Source: Takakia lepidozioides (lineage: Eukaryota; Streptophyta; Takakiopsida; Takakiales; Takakiaceae). Taken from it: a stretch of DNA of 64,000 nt. Positions within the stretch are counted from its first letter, which is position 1, and the number at the start of each line of letters is the position of its first letter. The stretch lies in NCBI GenBank assembly GCA_030704615.1, contig CM060731.1, positions 65,328,756 through 65,392,755 on the forward strand, read 5' to 3'. Positions 49,480 through 61,418 of the stretch are shown piece by piece. Under the pieces are notes generated by a model. The model was not told the DNA's origin and ran no database searches. It was given only the letters and a program-made list of their open reading frames with translations. The position numbers and the translations under genes are program-made.

Positions 49480-52400
49480 CTACAATAAGCTCCCATTTGT
49501 GGCTTTCCTGGGCTTGCCGGGAACATCCAGGTTGGAATTAAGCAAAGATTTCCCTTTGAGAAATTCAGTGTCTCTGGCCATTATATTGTCTTCAGTCCTA
49601 AGGTAGACACCAAGGTAGTTGAGATGATCCGAAATGCTGTTGCCTTTGACTGACCTGCACCGTTCCCATAGCCAACAGGCAACATAAATATCAGGATTCA
49701 TAAGACTCGAAATGAATGTGAGAACCACAAATAAGCACACTATGCCTGCTCTTCTCCCCCTTAATTCCCTGCCGTCCACCCCTCGTCTGTTACTCTGCAG
49801 GTAGCCCTTGAGCTAGATAGTAGTCCGCAGAGTAACAAAATAGTAATTTCATCTGGAAAACCCGCAATGGTCTGTACAGGCGTGCCCAAGCAACCTTCTC
49901 AGATGGAACACTCCAACCCCAGTAGAGGAATTAAATGGTCTTTTGAAGCTGTAGAAACAGACTGAAATCTTCCAAAAATCCATTGTTCACATAATGAATT
50001 CAATGTCAGTGATAGTGCTCCTGTTCTCTAAATGGAACATTGTTTGCATTCTTTCAGCAACCTTTCAGTAGAGGTACACCCCATGGTTTTTGACTGACTA
50101 GAAGGGAGTGTTGAGAGGGAAAGAGAAAGAGGAAGATAGAATGCCAAGTGGAAGAGATGAAAGAAAGCCGACCTGCTACAGGTAGGGTCCTCCCCAGAAC
50201 TGTCACAAACCCGCTCAAACTCATACTGCAGACGACCCACAGCAATCTTGAAGAGCCACACCTGCATCAACTTTGATGCATCAATCTCTATTCACGTATA
50301 CTCTAATTCTCAACAGTCTAACCCAGATAATATTAAGCTGGATGTCAACCCTGTGCATCAAGCAAGCAAAATTTAGAATATGTCAGTCGAATACATGATA
50401 CATGAAGCACACAAACTAGTGCAGTACATATATGTATGAATACATAACTGTACTCATGCAAGGACAGACTGATTGCACTATTGACAAACAAAGCCCCTGA
50501 AGCAAAAACCAAACCAACCTACCAAGTGTGAACAAAGAACATCAGCAACAAAATTGCATATAGCCAGTAGCATCTCAATATATGACAAGATTGAGACTCT
50601 CCAACTGAATAGACACATTCATGTTCCTAGAAAAACATTCTTTAAAAAAGGTCCACACTTCTGCCAAATTTAGCATAAGCTCTGAACATACAGAAATGAT
50701 TGACCGCCACACACACATACCTCAGTTGCAAAATGATGGTAGGAACGTGGGCCTATCAGAGTGTAATAGGGAGGCAGATGTGGCACCAGATCGTTGGCAT
50801 GTGTCATTCGAATAGTCCGAGGGACAAGCTCACTGTAATATACTGCAAACACAGAGTTCCCAATTCGTGGCTGCCCAAATGTGATAATCTCAGTGTCTTG
50901 AACACCATAGTTCGCCTGCAAGGAAGCACTATTGTTTAGGGAGTAGAAGATGACAGAGAGTATTGTCCCTTCCTTCGACCAGTATCACTACTGATACCAG
51001 TTATTTGGCTTAGACCAACAGGTTAGGACCCAGTCAAATCTCTATGAGCCAGGACTTGCTTAAACCCTTTGTGCCTGCAAAAGTATTTTGTTGAGCAAAG
51101 GGACCTGCTTCTCATTTTGGAGCTAGTTCACAATTCAGCAAGCTTGACTGATTGTCTGATGACAAGAAAGTTTTGAGCCCTTGCAAGCCTGGGATGAGAG
51201 GGAGATGACCAAACGTACAGCGAGATCAAGTGCACAAAAGGAAGCCATAGCCCCTCCCATTGAGTGGCCTGTGACCAAGAAGTGGAGCCCATCCCTTTCC
51301 TGTTGTATAGCTTGAACAGCAGTGAGTATGCTGTCACGAACTGTGGTGTTGTGATATGCTGAATAGAACCCTTGATGTACCTGGCCACAACATAGATCAC
51401 AAGTCAAGATCATGAATTGCAAGTCGTCATGGAAAACAAGACTGCGGTTGGGGCCACGCCGTACGTTTGCTAGCTCCATGCCACCCATATGCTCGGTGAT
51501 TCCCGTTCATAGGGAGTACCTAAAGTCCAATCTGGCTGGGCAGAGACAGGATTTCGGGTTTAGAGACTCAGTGTTTGGTGACTAATCAAAACCTTCAATC
51601 TGTACAGTCCTAGATGTCAAGTCATACACATTAAAAAGTAATCTGTAGTTTGGATATCATGCCTAAAAGCTTGTCTGGCATGCAGGAGAGAAGGTGAATA
51701 ATGCCCTCCATAGCATCAGTGACACCCGGATAATTGAGATCAAGCTGTCTAAAGTACAAGTCCTCAGCCCAATTCTGCACACTACCAGATATCCCCACCA
51801 GTAATCTGCGCGTTAGCCAACTCTCTTCTAAGCATGCAGATCTTTCTGGATACCACTGGACAAGCATCTGTTTAACAACATCTCTTAACAATAAAATGTG
51901 AAAAAAATCATGATTCAGGAGGGGAAAGGGGAGGAAGGAGTAGGAGGGAAGGAACAGAACGAGTGCCATATATTTAGTTGTGAACACACACCTAACTGCC
52001 ACACCTTGAAATCCTCCTCTACAACTATCAACCTGTGACAGAGGGAAGACAAAACTGATCATATCAACCACTAACAACAACTGAATGTAGTTTTGCAACT
52101 CTTTTGTTCCTAAATTCACCATCATCAAGGGAATACCTGCTTTCTTGGGTGCCACGAAATGCTATCACAATTGCATTCAAATTCTCCGCCACTCCAACAA
52201 AGGCCTGCATTTAACCAGTAATTATCTTTTGGTATTGACCGACCCCTGATCTAAATCACCAAGCTTCTGTCTGTCTTCCTTTCCCACCCATGCTCCGAAA
52301 GACACGTTGTCAATACTGCTTGCACTCCAGCTCCGTTATTCACATTTATCTTGGTTGGAATATTTGAATTGCGATGCACATAGATGAAGTTCCAGCAAGC

Positions 52401-53936
52401 CTATGCATAAAAATTATAGTGCGTTACTTTCCTACCCGAAGAACAATTCATGCGAAATTTCCCCTCCCAACGAGTTGATCTCTCCTCCATGAGCCAAAGG
52501 CAAAACTCGCTGCAAGAGAGGATTAGCAAAGAGTAGCAGTTCAAGCATGCTGTTGCACACCTGGAGGCAATGTTGAACATCCACAACAAGAGTATGAATC
52601 TTGAATCCCTGCCATAATGTATTAACACAGATCCAACTCCAGATTCATCAATGAACCCTCCGTGGAAAGTAAGTAGACCTCCTGATGCAAGTAGGCCCAT
52701 CCATTTACAAGCTCTTAAACACAGTTCAATCAGCAGCGGAGTATGACCATCATGATATCATGTCCATTGACAATCTGATTTTCCTTTTTGCAAATTGTAA
52801 TTCATTCGTTTGGTCCAGTGAAGAAACAAATACACCCACAGTGTACACAGAATCACAATACTCCCTTTCATAGTTTCCAACTTTCCCTCCTTCTCATAAC
52901 TCATAAGCGAAGTTCACTGGACTGGGTAATAGCACAGCATCCCAAGATTTTCCGGTCCACGCCTTCTCACCCAGCCTTGCGAAGTTTGACAATAAATATG
53001 TTCAAACCACAAAATACCATGGCCACAAATGAACCACAAATTGCACACGACAGGCCCACCTTGGTCAAATCTTCACATCGTGAGCAGCTCCAAGAGAGCA
53101 GTGCAAGCTCATCTTCTATGTAGACCTATCCAAAACATTTGCCACTTTGTCAGGAGACACAAACCATATCAAAAGATTCCATAATTAGTCGAAAGGAACA
53201 ATAGCACAAAAAACAGGAATGGGGCCCTTACCGCCGATGCATACTCCACAAGGATGAGAGCCATGGTTCTATTATACCGACAGCCATTTGACATCTTTGT
53301 GACCACTTCCACTTCTGCAGAGTCAAACCATTTCCTACTGGACATTAGTGCTGGGCAAATGTGCATTGTATCACCTATGTGTGATAACTATGGGCTGCAG
53401 ACAGTTTTCCTCCAAACCATACCACTGTCTAAATTGGACATGTATTTCACTTTCTTGTTCCCCTACTACAGATCATGTTGGAAGCATAGCCGATCCCTGT
53501 GGAAGAACCAAGCCCTATGAGTGAAAGCATACTTAAGACATCTGTTTTCAGTGAAGGCAGCCTCTGATTGTTAGGTTTACTGCAAGGTCACCAGGCCCAA
53601 GTATGGAAATCTGCCTCCCTGGTTATTATGAAATGCTCCTAGCTGCCCAGCAGACACAACCTGTGCAACTAGGACCAAGGGGACAAGTTTTCATGGCCTA
53701 ACTCCTCCATAAATTGGTGTATCTCTCTCCACACGTTGCAGAGTTTGGTTGTGATAATTTTTCAACTAAGGATATCATCATCCCCATCAGCTTTTGCAAG
53801 AGACAGGAATCCCAGAGAAGAGGAGTCATTAACCTGTCTCGGCATCTGTGTTAGCAGCTGACGAGGCTGGAGCAAGGAGCAGAAGCAAGATTATTGCTGC
53901 CCCAACCATGACTACCCTCCTCACAGCCACCTCCAT
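49480..53936 (-). CDS. Class-3 (alpha/beta hydrolase) lipase, secreted
   Basis: Ten minus-strand exons give an exact 353-aa frame: 53834-53936, 53232-53314, 53060-53125, 52561-52608, 52137-52204, 51709-51781, 51219-51380, 50721-50915, 50173-50261, 49480-49654. The first exon encodes a signal peptide (MEVAVRRVVMVG, then AAIILLLLLAPASSAA). Family blocks appear in order: RTMALILVEYASA, GFKIHTLVVDVQHCLQ, AIVIAFRGTQES, NWAEDLYFRQLDLNYPG, VHQGFYSAYHNTT, LVTGHSMGGAMASFCALDLA (nucleophile Ser187), ITFGQPRIGN, HANDLVPHLPP (Asp about 243) and SYHHFATEVW (His about 261). The end has DSSGEDPTCSR and SISDHLNYLGV. This matches the plant ~357-aa lipase family that includes At5g18640. All donors are GT except exon 6, whose best family alignment ends at ATG followed by GA; a GT 15 nt earlier would drop five residues. 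Likely hydrolyses acyl lipids in the secretory pathway or apoplast. Confidence 0.9.
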
Positions 53937-54815
53937 TCTCCAATCTGTTCTCGCTCACGAATGAGAAGGCGACCAGGCACAAGAGAAATTATATGATGAG
54001 GCAAAGGATAACTGAGACCTGATCCCACAAGCTCTCCTTTTACAGTGGGGCCCAATCACTGATCCCAGAATTCGAATCCCGGATCAATCTCTCTCTCTCT
54101 CTCTCTCTCTCTCTGGTTCTGAAGCACTGGGGTAAACTGGACACAACGAAGTCGTGCCAATCGGATGACCACTGTGCCACTTCAGATACGCAGACAGTAC
54201 AAATCCTTCCTGACGATGTATCCAACTGGTGATCCCTACAACAATTTTCTCTGTGCCCCAATTAAGGTGGAACTACTGAGCCCAAATAAACACGGAAACT
54301 CTTCAGCTCATGCTTCCTCTCCGTGCATAATTTCAACAACCTATATACAGAAAAAGCACACACGCACATACACACTCACCCTTACCTCATATGCATGCCC
54401 AAGCTGAGCATATTCCAAAGAGACGGCGTCTCAAAAGCCACCCCGCCAATTCAGCACAGAAGCCCGCAAAACTTTGCAACCACGATGCTTCATGCTCTGC
54501 CAATTCTGAACTCACGCCTTCCTACAATCCATCCGCTCTCACATTGCCTACCCATCCCGCTTCCGTGTAGCAGATGCATAGCGTACGGGCCACAGCGAGT
54601 GAGAAGAAAGTAATTGTCGAGGAACGATGGTATCTCGCAGCAGCTGGGCTCTCGCAAATTCTCCACTGTTTCCTCGTCTTCATGTTCCTGTCGAGCCGAC
54701 GGAAGCAAAGCTAATTCAGGGGGGGAAAGCGTCGATTCTCCATTATGTTTTCCTGTCTATAGATTTAGCTGATAAAGTAAATATATAGAGAGCGGTTAGT
54801 ATATAGGTCTATATA
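53937..54815. other. Lipase upstream region with CT microsatellite
   Basis: Promoter and 5' UTR of the lipase gene are expected just right of 53936. A (CT)n run of 13 or so units occupies 54089-54114. No further gene is seen up to the tRNA. Confidence 0.5.
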
Positions 54816-54888
54816 GCGGGGATAGCTCAGTTGGGAAAGCGTCAGACTGAAGATCTGAAGATCGCGTGTTCGATCCACGCTCGCCGCA
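54816..54888 (+). tRNA. tRNA-Phe (GAA)
   Basis: A 73-nt intronless tRNA: acceptor gcggggata, A box tagctcagttggg, anticodon GAA at 54849-54851 in the loop ctGAAga, T arm gttcgatcc, and discriminator A at 54888. D, anticodon and T stems all pair. One mismatch (G5 with G68) lies in the acceptor stem; plant tRNA-Phe is also irregular at this pair. A T-run (actttttttt) near 54901 can terminate Pol III. Confidence 0.95.
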
Positions 54889-56216
54889 CGGTATCTTAAT
54901 ACTTTTTTTTGATGTGAACATTCCAATATTCAATGAAGGGGTGTTGCCTGAGAGTCAACTAAGGTGTTCATTGAGTTCGTAGCAAAGTGCTAGTAGGCTT
55001 TCCTTTAAGGGGGGAGGCTGGTTTATTGAATTAGGAGGGTATTCCCCATGCAGAGTGCTGCTACCAGGCTTTTCTTTAAGGGGAGGGCTGTCTTAGAGTC
55101 AAGAAAATAGTGAATGAAATGGGTTGTTTATTGCGGTAGGAGGTTATTGTGTGTGCTAGGTAGTAGTCATTTGTTAAAAAATGAGAGGTTGTAATCGTGA
55201 AGTACAATGCTAATCTTTCTTGCTTGGTCTCAGCAAGTGGTCACTCATACAATTTGCCACACTTCTTGATCTGGAATCTTCACGTCGGTAAATCGCAACA
55301 GTCAGAGACAAAGTCTACCTCTCCTCTCTCTCTCTCGTTAGAACTGCAGTTTTGCTGTAAGAGTTGGCGCTGTAAGAGTTGGCTGGTTTCCATGACTGCC
55401 TCACGTGAAGTTCCCTAAGTTCTCGTCTGATGTATCTATGGTGGTCCTGTAGAGCGGTTCGAATTTCAAGTGAGTTTGGACCTTTGACTCTTGATTCTTA
55501 TGGCGTCGCCAGTTTATGTCCCGGATGGAATTTCCACTCCGTCCGTATTTTGTGGCAGTAGGGAAGCAACGAGACCTTTAGAAAGTGAATTCCACTGTGC
55601 TTTCCCACTGAGCGAGAGAGAGAGCGCCAACGCCGGTGAAGGCTGTCCTTTGGCTTTTCGGGTGTGCGATCGTATCTAGAGGGCGAGAGAGACAAAGAGA
55701 AGGAAGTGAAAAGTACGATGAGTGGCGTCGCCGCCAGACCTCGGCAAGGCCTGCAGCGCCACCAAGTTAGTGGAGGTGTTGGCAGTAGCGACAGCGGTAG
55801 CAGCGCTAAGCGAGCAAGCGGACGTTGTGCAACAGTGGGCCCCACGCCGGTCAGGCGGCCTCGATCGGCTCGTCCCCCAGCTTGTTCAGCCCCGACGCCG
55901 TACAGGCAGCCAGCTCCAGCCCTCACCACAACCCTTTTACTGCCTGCTCCACCATCCCTGACAATTCGCTCCCCAGAGCAACGAAAGGTGTTGAACACAA
56001 CCGCAAACTGCTCCTGCTAGAAGACCTGCTCCTCTTGGAAGACCCCAACGCCAACGTACCCCTACCCCTAGCTCACATGTTCCTGATGCGCACCAGAGTC
56101 CAAGCTCTAGACACCAAGTTCAAGAAGAGTCGTCCTCTTCACAACGGTCTTCTCCACCGCTGATTCCAGGTTCTTCCATTGGCGCCCCACCGACCGAAGA
56201 ACTCCCACAGTGTCTG
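54889..56216. other. Region between tRNA and zinc-finger ORF
   Basis: A 71-bp duplication (aggctttcctttaagggg at 54995 and aggcttttctttaagggg at 55066) follows the tRNA. From 55700 the sequence becomes GC-rich with long Ser/Pro/Arg-rich frames in several phases, probably the 5' part of the element carrying the zinc-finger ORF. No gene can be fixed. Confidence 0.4.
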
Positions 56217-56486
56217 TTGAGCCCTCCCCCACTGCGCCTCTCAGGTAGGGTTCGAGGTCCCACGCCAGTCACTTCTTCTCCAGTTGTGCAGCCTGCATTG
56301 CCGACCCCATCACTCTTACCCCGACAGCATGCGCCTCTCCCATCAGACCGTACCCCATGCCCAGCTTGCGGTCGTCTTTTTGCGCGCATCAAAGGGCTTG
56401 CGCGACACTAGCGCACGTGTGCGGCTCTTCATCAGTCCCACACAAATGGTACTTCTCCATTTCAGCCCAGGGATGCCTCGGCGTGA
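56217..56486 (+). pseudogene. C2HC zinc-finger ORF with nonsense mutation
   Basis: The frame ends a proline-rich stretch with CPACGRLFARIKGLARH, then TAG at 56409-56411, then RTCAALHQSHTNGT and a stop at 56484. Restoring sense at the TAG is not needed to see that the finger is C-x2-C-x12-H-x4-C across it. Such single fingers after Pro-rich regions occur at the N-terminus of some retroelement and transposon proteins; the family is unknown. No downstream reverse transcriptase is seen. Confidence 0.45.
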
Positions 56487-57473
56487 GCCTGGTCACGTGA
56501 GCGCAACTGCGCTCACGCCACGTCACCTTGCGCCAATGCCACGTCACGGGGCTCACTCCACGTCATCACACGTGAAGACCGCGTCACCACGCGCCCAGAA
56601 AGAAGTGGAGTGTATTCCTGCGGATTGGCACCCTTTACCACGGAAACAAGCTGGACGACATAATAAAAGTCATTGAATAAAGGATGGATGAATGTACAGT
56701 TGGATGATAAACAGATGGATGAGTGTGAAAAATGAATGTAGATGGATGAATGAGGGATGGATAAGAGTAAAATGGATTAATGTATAATGGATGTCGAGCA
56801 ATGACAAAAATTCATGACAGGAAGATGCATGACCAAAACTTTTGACGAATGCACAACATATATGAAATGAGTGTGGAAGGTTTGTGGGGTGGATTAAAGA
56901 GTACAGAGGATGAATGTACAATGGATGTTGAACAAAGGAAAACATTCATGAATGGAGCACGCATGAATACACTGTAGATGAATGCACAATGGATATGAGA
57001 AGAGTCAGGGAGGTTTGTGAGATGGATTCATACATATTGCAATTTAAATGAAAGTTGATTCTGTGATTATTATTTGTTCTAAAGGAACAACTACGGTGGA
57101 GGAAGGGGATTCAACGTTTTCCAGATAGTATGAAAATGAATATTAAAATAATATAGTTCAGTCTGACTCAGAGTCAGTACAATGTATCCCCGCTTCCTCT
57201 GCATCTAAGTCTAAGTATTTTAGAACACCGGATCCACGCTGGATACACCTACGGCTGGGCAGTAAAAAGTCAGGGGATAGGGACTCGGCCGCGTCATTGC
57301 TTCGGCATAAACAGGAAGCAGAAAATTGGAAAGGGGGCTGTCGAAAACAGACTCGCCAGAAATGACTGTATCTCCTGAAGATCCACCGCTGCCTTTCTTG
57401 AAAGACAGCCTGAAAAAGTTATTACTGTAACTTTGATGTTATTGAGAAATTGAGTATGGCTCCCAAAGAGGGT
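56487..57473. repeat. GATG/GAATG-rich degenerate repeats and spacer
   Basis: 56660-57010 is dominated by gatggatgaatg-like strings (ggatggatgaatgtac, agatggatgaatgag, ggatgaatgtacaatgg). To the left, cacgtcac/cacgtgag strings recur between 56500 and 56590. From 57010 to 57473 no gene is seen. Confidence 0.6.
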
Positions 57474-58610
57474 TTAACACTTACTCACATGAAAAGTCGT
57501 TGTCGACCTGCTTATCTTCGGGATCGTCATCATTTCGAATTTGAATCCGATCAGTCTGTGTGCCTGAAGTGGAGCCAGACAAAGGGGGAGGAGCACTGTG
57601 TTGTAGAGGTCAAAATCACCCTCCATGCCAAAAAGGCTTCTTCCGCCTGCCTTGCATGCATGGTAAGTTGCTCCTGCACCACACATGAGGACATGAACAG
57701 TTTGGTGGGGGGATTTAAGCAAATGAAACTGTTGAAAGAAAACCAATTCGGAAGGGAAAGAACGAACCTGTGGACACAGAAAGATCGACCACCCGTGCAG
57801 AGTGGTGGCTGCATGACTCCAGCAGTATTTGCATGAACGCTGGGGACTTTTCCTTTGCACCTCTCCAGGGAGTGCCATCTGGTCTCTTCAGAGTCTGACT
57901 GGATTGCATGAAGTTGTACAAAATGTCATCGACATGGGGCTCATAGGGGGGGACGAAACAACCCTGGTCAGAAATCTCAAAGCTGCGGATGGAGGATGGT
58001 GTCTTGGAGGTGCGAATCCTGCGCAGGCAGATCGCCTCGAACATCCTCGTCTGCCAAAGATAGCAGGTTAGTGTGGTAAACACAATCTATAGTGGAAGTG
58101 TGTACATCGGCTATTCAGAACTCAGACACAAAAAAATCATTTTTATCACGAATCGGTGATGATCGGTGTCGATCATAACAGATTCTACTAGAGTGGAGCT
58201 GCAGAGAACATTGAAACTCATCATGAAAGCACAAGCAAAAGGGAGACGACATACCAGCTGACCAGGGAAACCCCCTTTCACAAGGTAGAGGCTGTTCACA
58301 CAATTCCATGTGCGCAAAACTTCAAACCCTGAAGACTTGAGGTATGATGTCAATGCTCGACGACTATCATTGTTACATGACTGAAAAAACAGAAGTGTCC
58401 CTGCATCAGAGAGGAAGTTATTACAGAACCCGAACACCCAACTCCAGTAGTTGTCCTCGAATTTGTTCCAGCCTGGCGTCTTGCCCTTTGGAAGAACTTC
58501 TGGCACAGCCTGGCCATCTGGGATGTCGAGAATGACAATGTCGGCTGCTGGAAAGATGCCAATGAGGAGTTCGAGCTGGGCCTCATGATGGGAAAGAACA
58601 CCCAGCAATT
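57474..58610 (-). CDS. Permuted DNA-methyltransferase-like protein, C-terminal half
   Basis: Three exons join in phase: 58255-58610, 57768-58050, 57474-57673, all GT-AG and without stops. The first carries IFPAADIVILDIPDG, resembling catalytic motif IV (D-x-P-[YFW]-G-like, with Asp where an aromatic is usual), then NYWSWVFGFCNNFLSDAGTL and SYLKSSGFEVLRTWN. The second has PWRGAKEKSPAFMQILLESC, then RVVDLSVST, continued in the third by GATYHACKAGGRSLFGMEGD, which together form the AdoMet-binding motifs I and II. Motif IV before motif I is the circularly permuted (beta-type) order of N6-adenine/N4-cytosine methyltransferases. The first exon begins at a splice acceptor in phase 1 with no upstream exon on this strand, so the N-terminal part is missing. 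It abuts the plus-strand gene that starts at 58606. Confidence 0.6.
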
Positions 58611-59828
58611 CTGCAACCACATGTCTGGGACGGCAACCACCGATTGCTGGCATGGATGGGATACATTCAGAAACACCATGCGAAAGACAAAGACAAGCAT
58701 GTTGCTGTGGAGGCAATGGTTTTGGATCCTGGAAACGACATCGCTAGGCTTCTTACAGCTATGCACGACGTGAACAAGTAAGTCATCCAGGAGATTTCAT
58801 TCCCTTTGTAGTGTCTTATTAATCCCCAAAAAACAGTGTTAAGGAATGCAATGTTTCCAATGTTTTTGCAGATCGACAGAGAAATCGCATGTGACAACAA
58901 GCTTGGTCCACACACTATTCCGAATTCGGAGGATTGGTCTGATGAAGCTGGATGATTTTCGGACAGTACTCCCACCCAATATAATCAAGAAGTGCGAAAC
59001 GGGAAGAGCTGCAGACACTTGGTATTCTTTGACACGAGAGGCGTTTCTGGAGTACATGTATGCGGTAAGCCCGAGTCTGTACTCAGTTTACTTTTCGAAT
59101 ACATGTTTGTAGTCCCTTCGGTGCTAATCACTACTTGAATCAATGCAGCAAGAACTGGCAGAGGCAGCTGAGAAGGGAAAAAAATCCGAATATTACCGCA
59201 CTACACCAGAGGAACTAAGGACATCAAAGGGTGTGGAAGCTGCAATAAAGAAGGAGTTTGAAATGCGAAGAACCAAATTGATGTCCGCCTTCGGAAAGCA
59301 GCTTACAATAGTAGATCCTGGACTTGGTTCTGAGTTCCTTCAGCAGATCAAAACACACTATGACAAGCATGTGCATCCGGAGATGCAGCAGGAGAAATTG
59401 CACCGGCTGGCCATATCGATGGTCGACCCACAAACAAAAATAAGGTGGCTGGAGATATGGAACTCAGATCAAACAGTAAAGGACTTGAATCGGTTCCCAA
59501 AGAGCACCATACAGCCTGGCACAAAGGTGGAAGGAATCAGTGATTTGGTGTTTGATAACTGGCTCCACAAGGCTACATTTTGGAGTCAGGTGTGTATTCA
59601 AATATGCTGTTTTCTTTTCTTCAAGTATGTGATGAGTATCTTATTTGCAATTCTGACAAATATACAATTTGCAGCTCGAAAAGCGCGCCGTCATTGTGCT
59701 GGATCAGACTTTGAAAGACCTGAACATTTCGATTGTTTCCCCTCCCCAAATGTCATTGGAGGCATACATAAGGAAGTGGAGAGGTCTCACCTGGAGATAC
59801 TATTTTTTCCGGGAGTTCTCCAAAGATG
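58606..59828 (+). CDS. ParB/Srx-like N-terminal half of a transposon-borne protein
   Basis: Four exons join in phase with GT-AG introns: 58606-58777, 58872-59064, 59149-59589, 59675-59828. Exon 1 reads PHVWDGNHRLLAWMGYIQKH, and WDGNHRLLAW resembles the nucleotide-binding core of ParB/sulfiredoxin domains. The following exons are charged and helical (KSHVTTSLVHTLFRIRRIGL; QELAEAAEKGKKSEYYRTTP; NRFPKSTIQPGTKVEGISDL; MSLEAYIRKWRGLTWRYYFF). Exon 1 begins at an acceptor in phase 1, so an N-terminal part is missing. Exon 4 ends GAT G before gtaaca, phase 1, which is exactly the phase needed by the first methyltransferase exon (58610, minus). This suggests both halves were one protein before rearrangement. 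The function is not known. Confidence 0.5.
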
Positions 59829-59976
59829 GTAACATTTTACGGTCCAACGACTTTGACAGTCAGGTTGGAGGAGAGTGGGCCATGATGCGAGTTGTGTACA
59901 GTGTCATACTGGAAACTCTACTATTTTTTTTGGGACAAAATGTGGCTTCATAAGGATTGCAATCATAGATCCAGAT

Positions 59977-60638
59977 TGAATGTCGTTGACGACATTCACT
60001 TCTTTGTCTGAGTCATTCTTAAGCGAGTATATGAATTCACCTGGTTAGGATCTAAGGGTGTAATTATAGTATCCTTGATTAGAATTGATAATGTCCTTGA
60101 ATGGCGTTGACGACATTCACATCCGGAGTTGTTGAGAGGTCCTCAGAGTTATGTAAATTTTTGTAATGTCCATAGAGTTTACAGTGAGGGTTCCTCACTT
60201 CATTTTGTTGAATGTCAATGCAGACATTCAGTTGTTTTGCATTGTTTTTGCCTCTTACGAGGAATCTGGAGGCTTGATAAGCTGTGTTATGAGAAATCCA
60301 AAGTGAATGTCGTTGACGACATTCACTTCTGTGTCTGTATTATTCACCAGCGACAATTTGAATTTACATGGATTGGGAGCTAAGTGATTGGTTCCTTGTT
60401 GGTATTTTTGTGAATGGCGTTGACGTCATTCACATACAGTGTTGTTCTTTGATTTTGCTTCATTTGAGGAATAATTAGGCTTGATTAAGAGTGTATTCAC
60501 AAATCCAAAGTGAATGTCGTTGACGACATTCACTTCTATGTTTGTGTCATTCCAAAACGATAGTTTGCATTCACTTGGATTAGAGTGTATTTACAGTATC
60601 ATTGAATGGAATGTTTTGAATGGCGTTGACGACATTCA
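59977..60638. repeat. Array of seven 22-bp palindromes
   Basis: Units start at 59977, 60098, 60209, 60304, 60411, 60511 and 60617. The perfect form is arm TGAATGTCGT, centre TG, arm ACGACATTCA. Three units (59977, 60304, 60511) are perfect and followed by cttct; three (60098, 60411, 60617) have TGAATGGCGT as left arm and are followed by cat; the unit at 60209 is degenerate. Perfect and variant units alternate, so the amplified unit is a pair. The array lies in what would be an intron. Confidence 0.9.
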
Positions 60639-60781
60639 CATCCGGAGCAGTCGTGTGGTCCTGAAAGGTCCTTGGAGCAGTTCTCAGAGCCATTTCATTC
60701 TATGTTTTTTTTCATTCTGTTCTACTTGCATCTTACTCACTGAGCGCTTTGGTGGGTTGGGATTTATCTCCTATTTTTCAG

Positions 60782-61322
60782 GTACACGAAATATGTGCTT
60801 ATGGAAGGAAATCACCTGAGCGGAATTCCAGACTATCTTGACATGTGGTCGGACCCTGCAAACGATCCAACCATGTATACTGCAGGGATATTGAAGGATT
60901 GGAGTCCTTCTCACTTCAGAGACTGTGGGTGGTACCTTGACTGCCCACCGGAGCACACGACTTTTCAAGAATAGCATATGAAATACTTGAACAATAACGC
61001 TGAGATGCTGGCGCCTTTGACTGACGAAGAGTACCAACGAAACATAGCAACATTGGCTGCCAAGGAGCCCGATGCTCAGGGAACGCCGCAGAAGGGAAAG
61101 AAGGCGGGCCGTAAACCAAAAGACAAGGTTGTTGATGTCATAGCCATCTCACCAGCAAAGCCAAAGGACAAAGGCAAGTCCAAAGAGAAGGAAAATGACA
61201 AGGGGAAGGAGAAAGAAAAGGAGATGGAGAGTGGGCATGACTTTACTGCTGGAAGATATACCCGCACTGTTCAGTGCGTGTTCGATGCCAAGCCACACCC
61301 TTCCCGTTCTGATTCGGCATGA
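60782..61322 (+). pseudogene. Lysine-rich ORF downstream of the palindrome array
   Basis: After a tattttcag acceptor the frame reads YTKYVLMEGNHLSGIPDYLD and continues to PPEHTTFQE, where TAG (60972-60974) interrupts it. It then continues KYLNNNAEMLAPLTDEEYQR with a strongly basic tail (KGKKAGRKPKDK, an AT-hook-like patch, and Lys/Glu repeats) to 61322. The entry phase (2) does not match the donor of 59828 (1). It could be the 3' part of the same ancient gene or a separate DNA-binding protein; no family is recognised. Confidence 0.4.
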
Positions 61323-61418
61323 GAGATGAAAATTGTTAATGAGGGTTGGTTGTCGATGATGCAGAGTCGAAAGAGAGGATACACTGGGGTGCCTTCGCCT
61401 ACCTGGGACAATATAATC

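Noticed and set aside
57450-57836. Plus ORF of 128 codons opposite the methyltransferase
   Set aside because: The minus strand has in-phase splice sites and AdoMet motifs; the plus frame has none.
59977-60638. CRISPR-like array
   Set aside because: Units are palindromic, irregularly spaced and in a plant nuclear context without cas genes.
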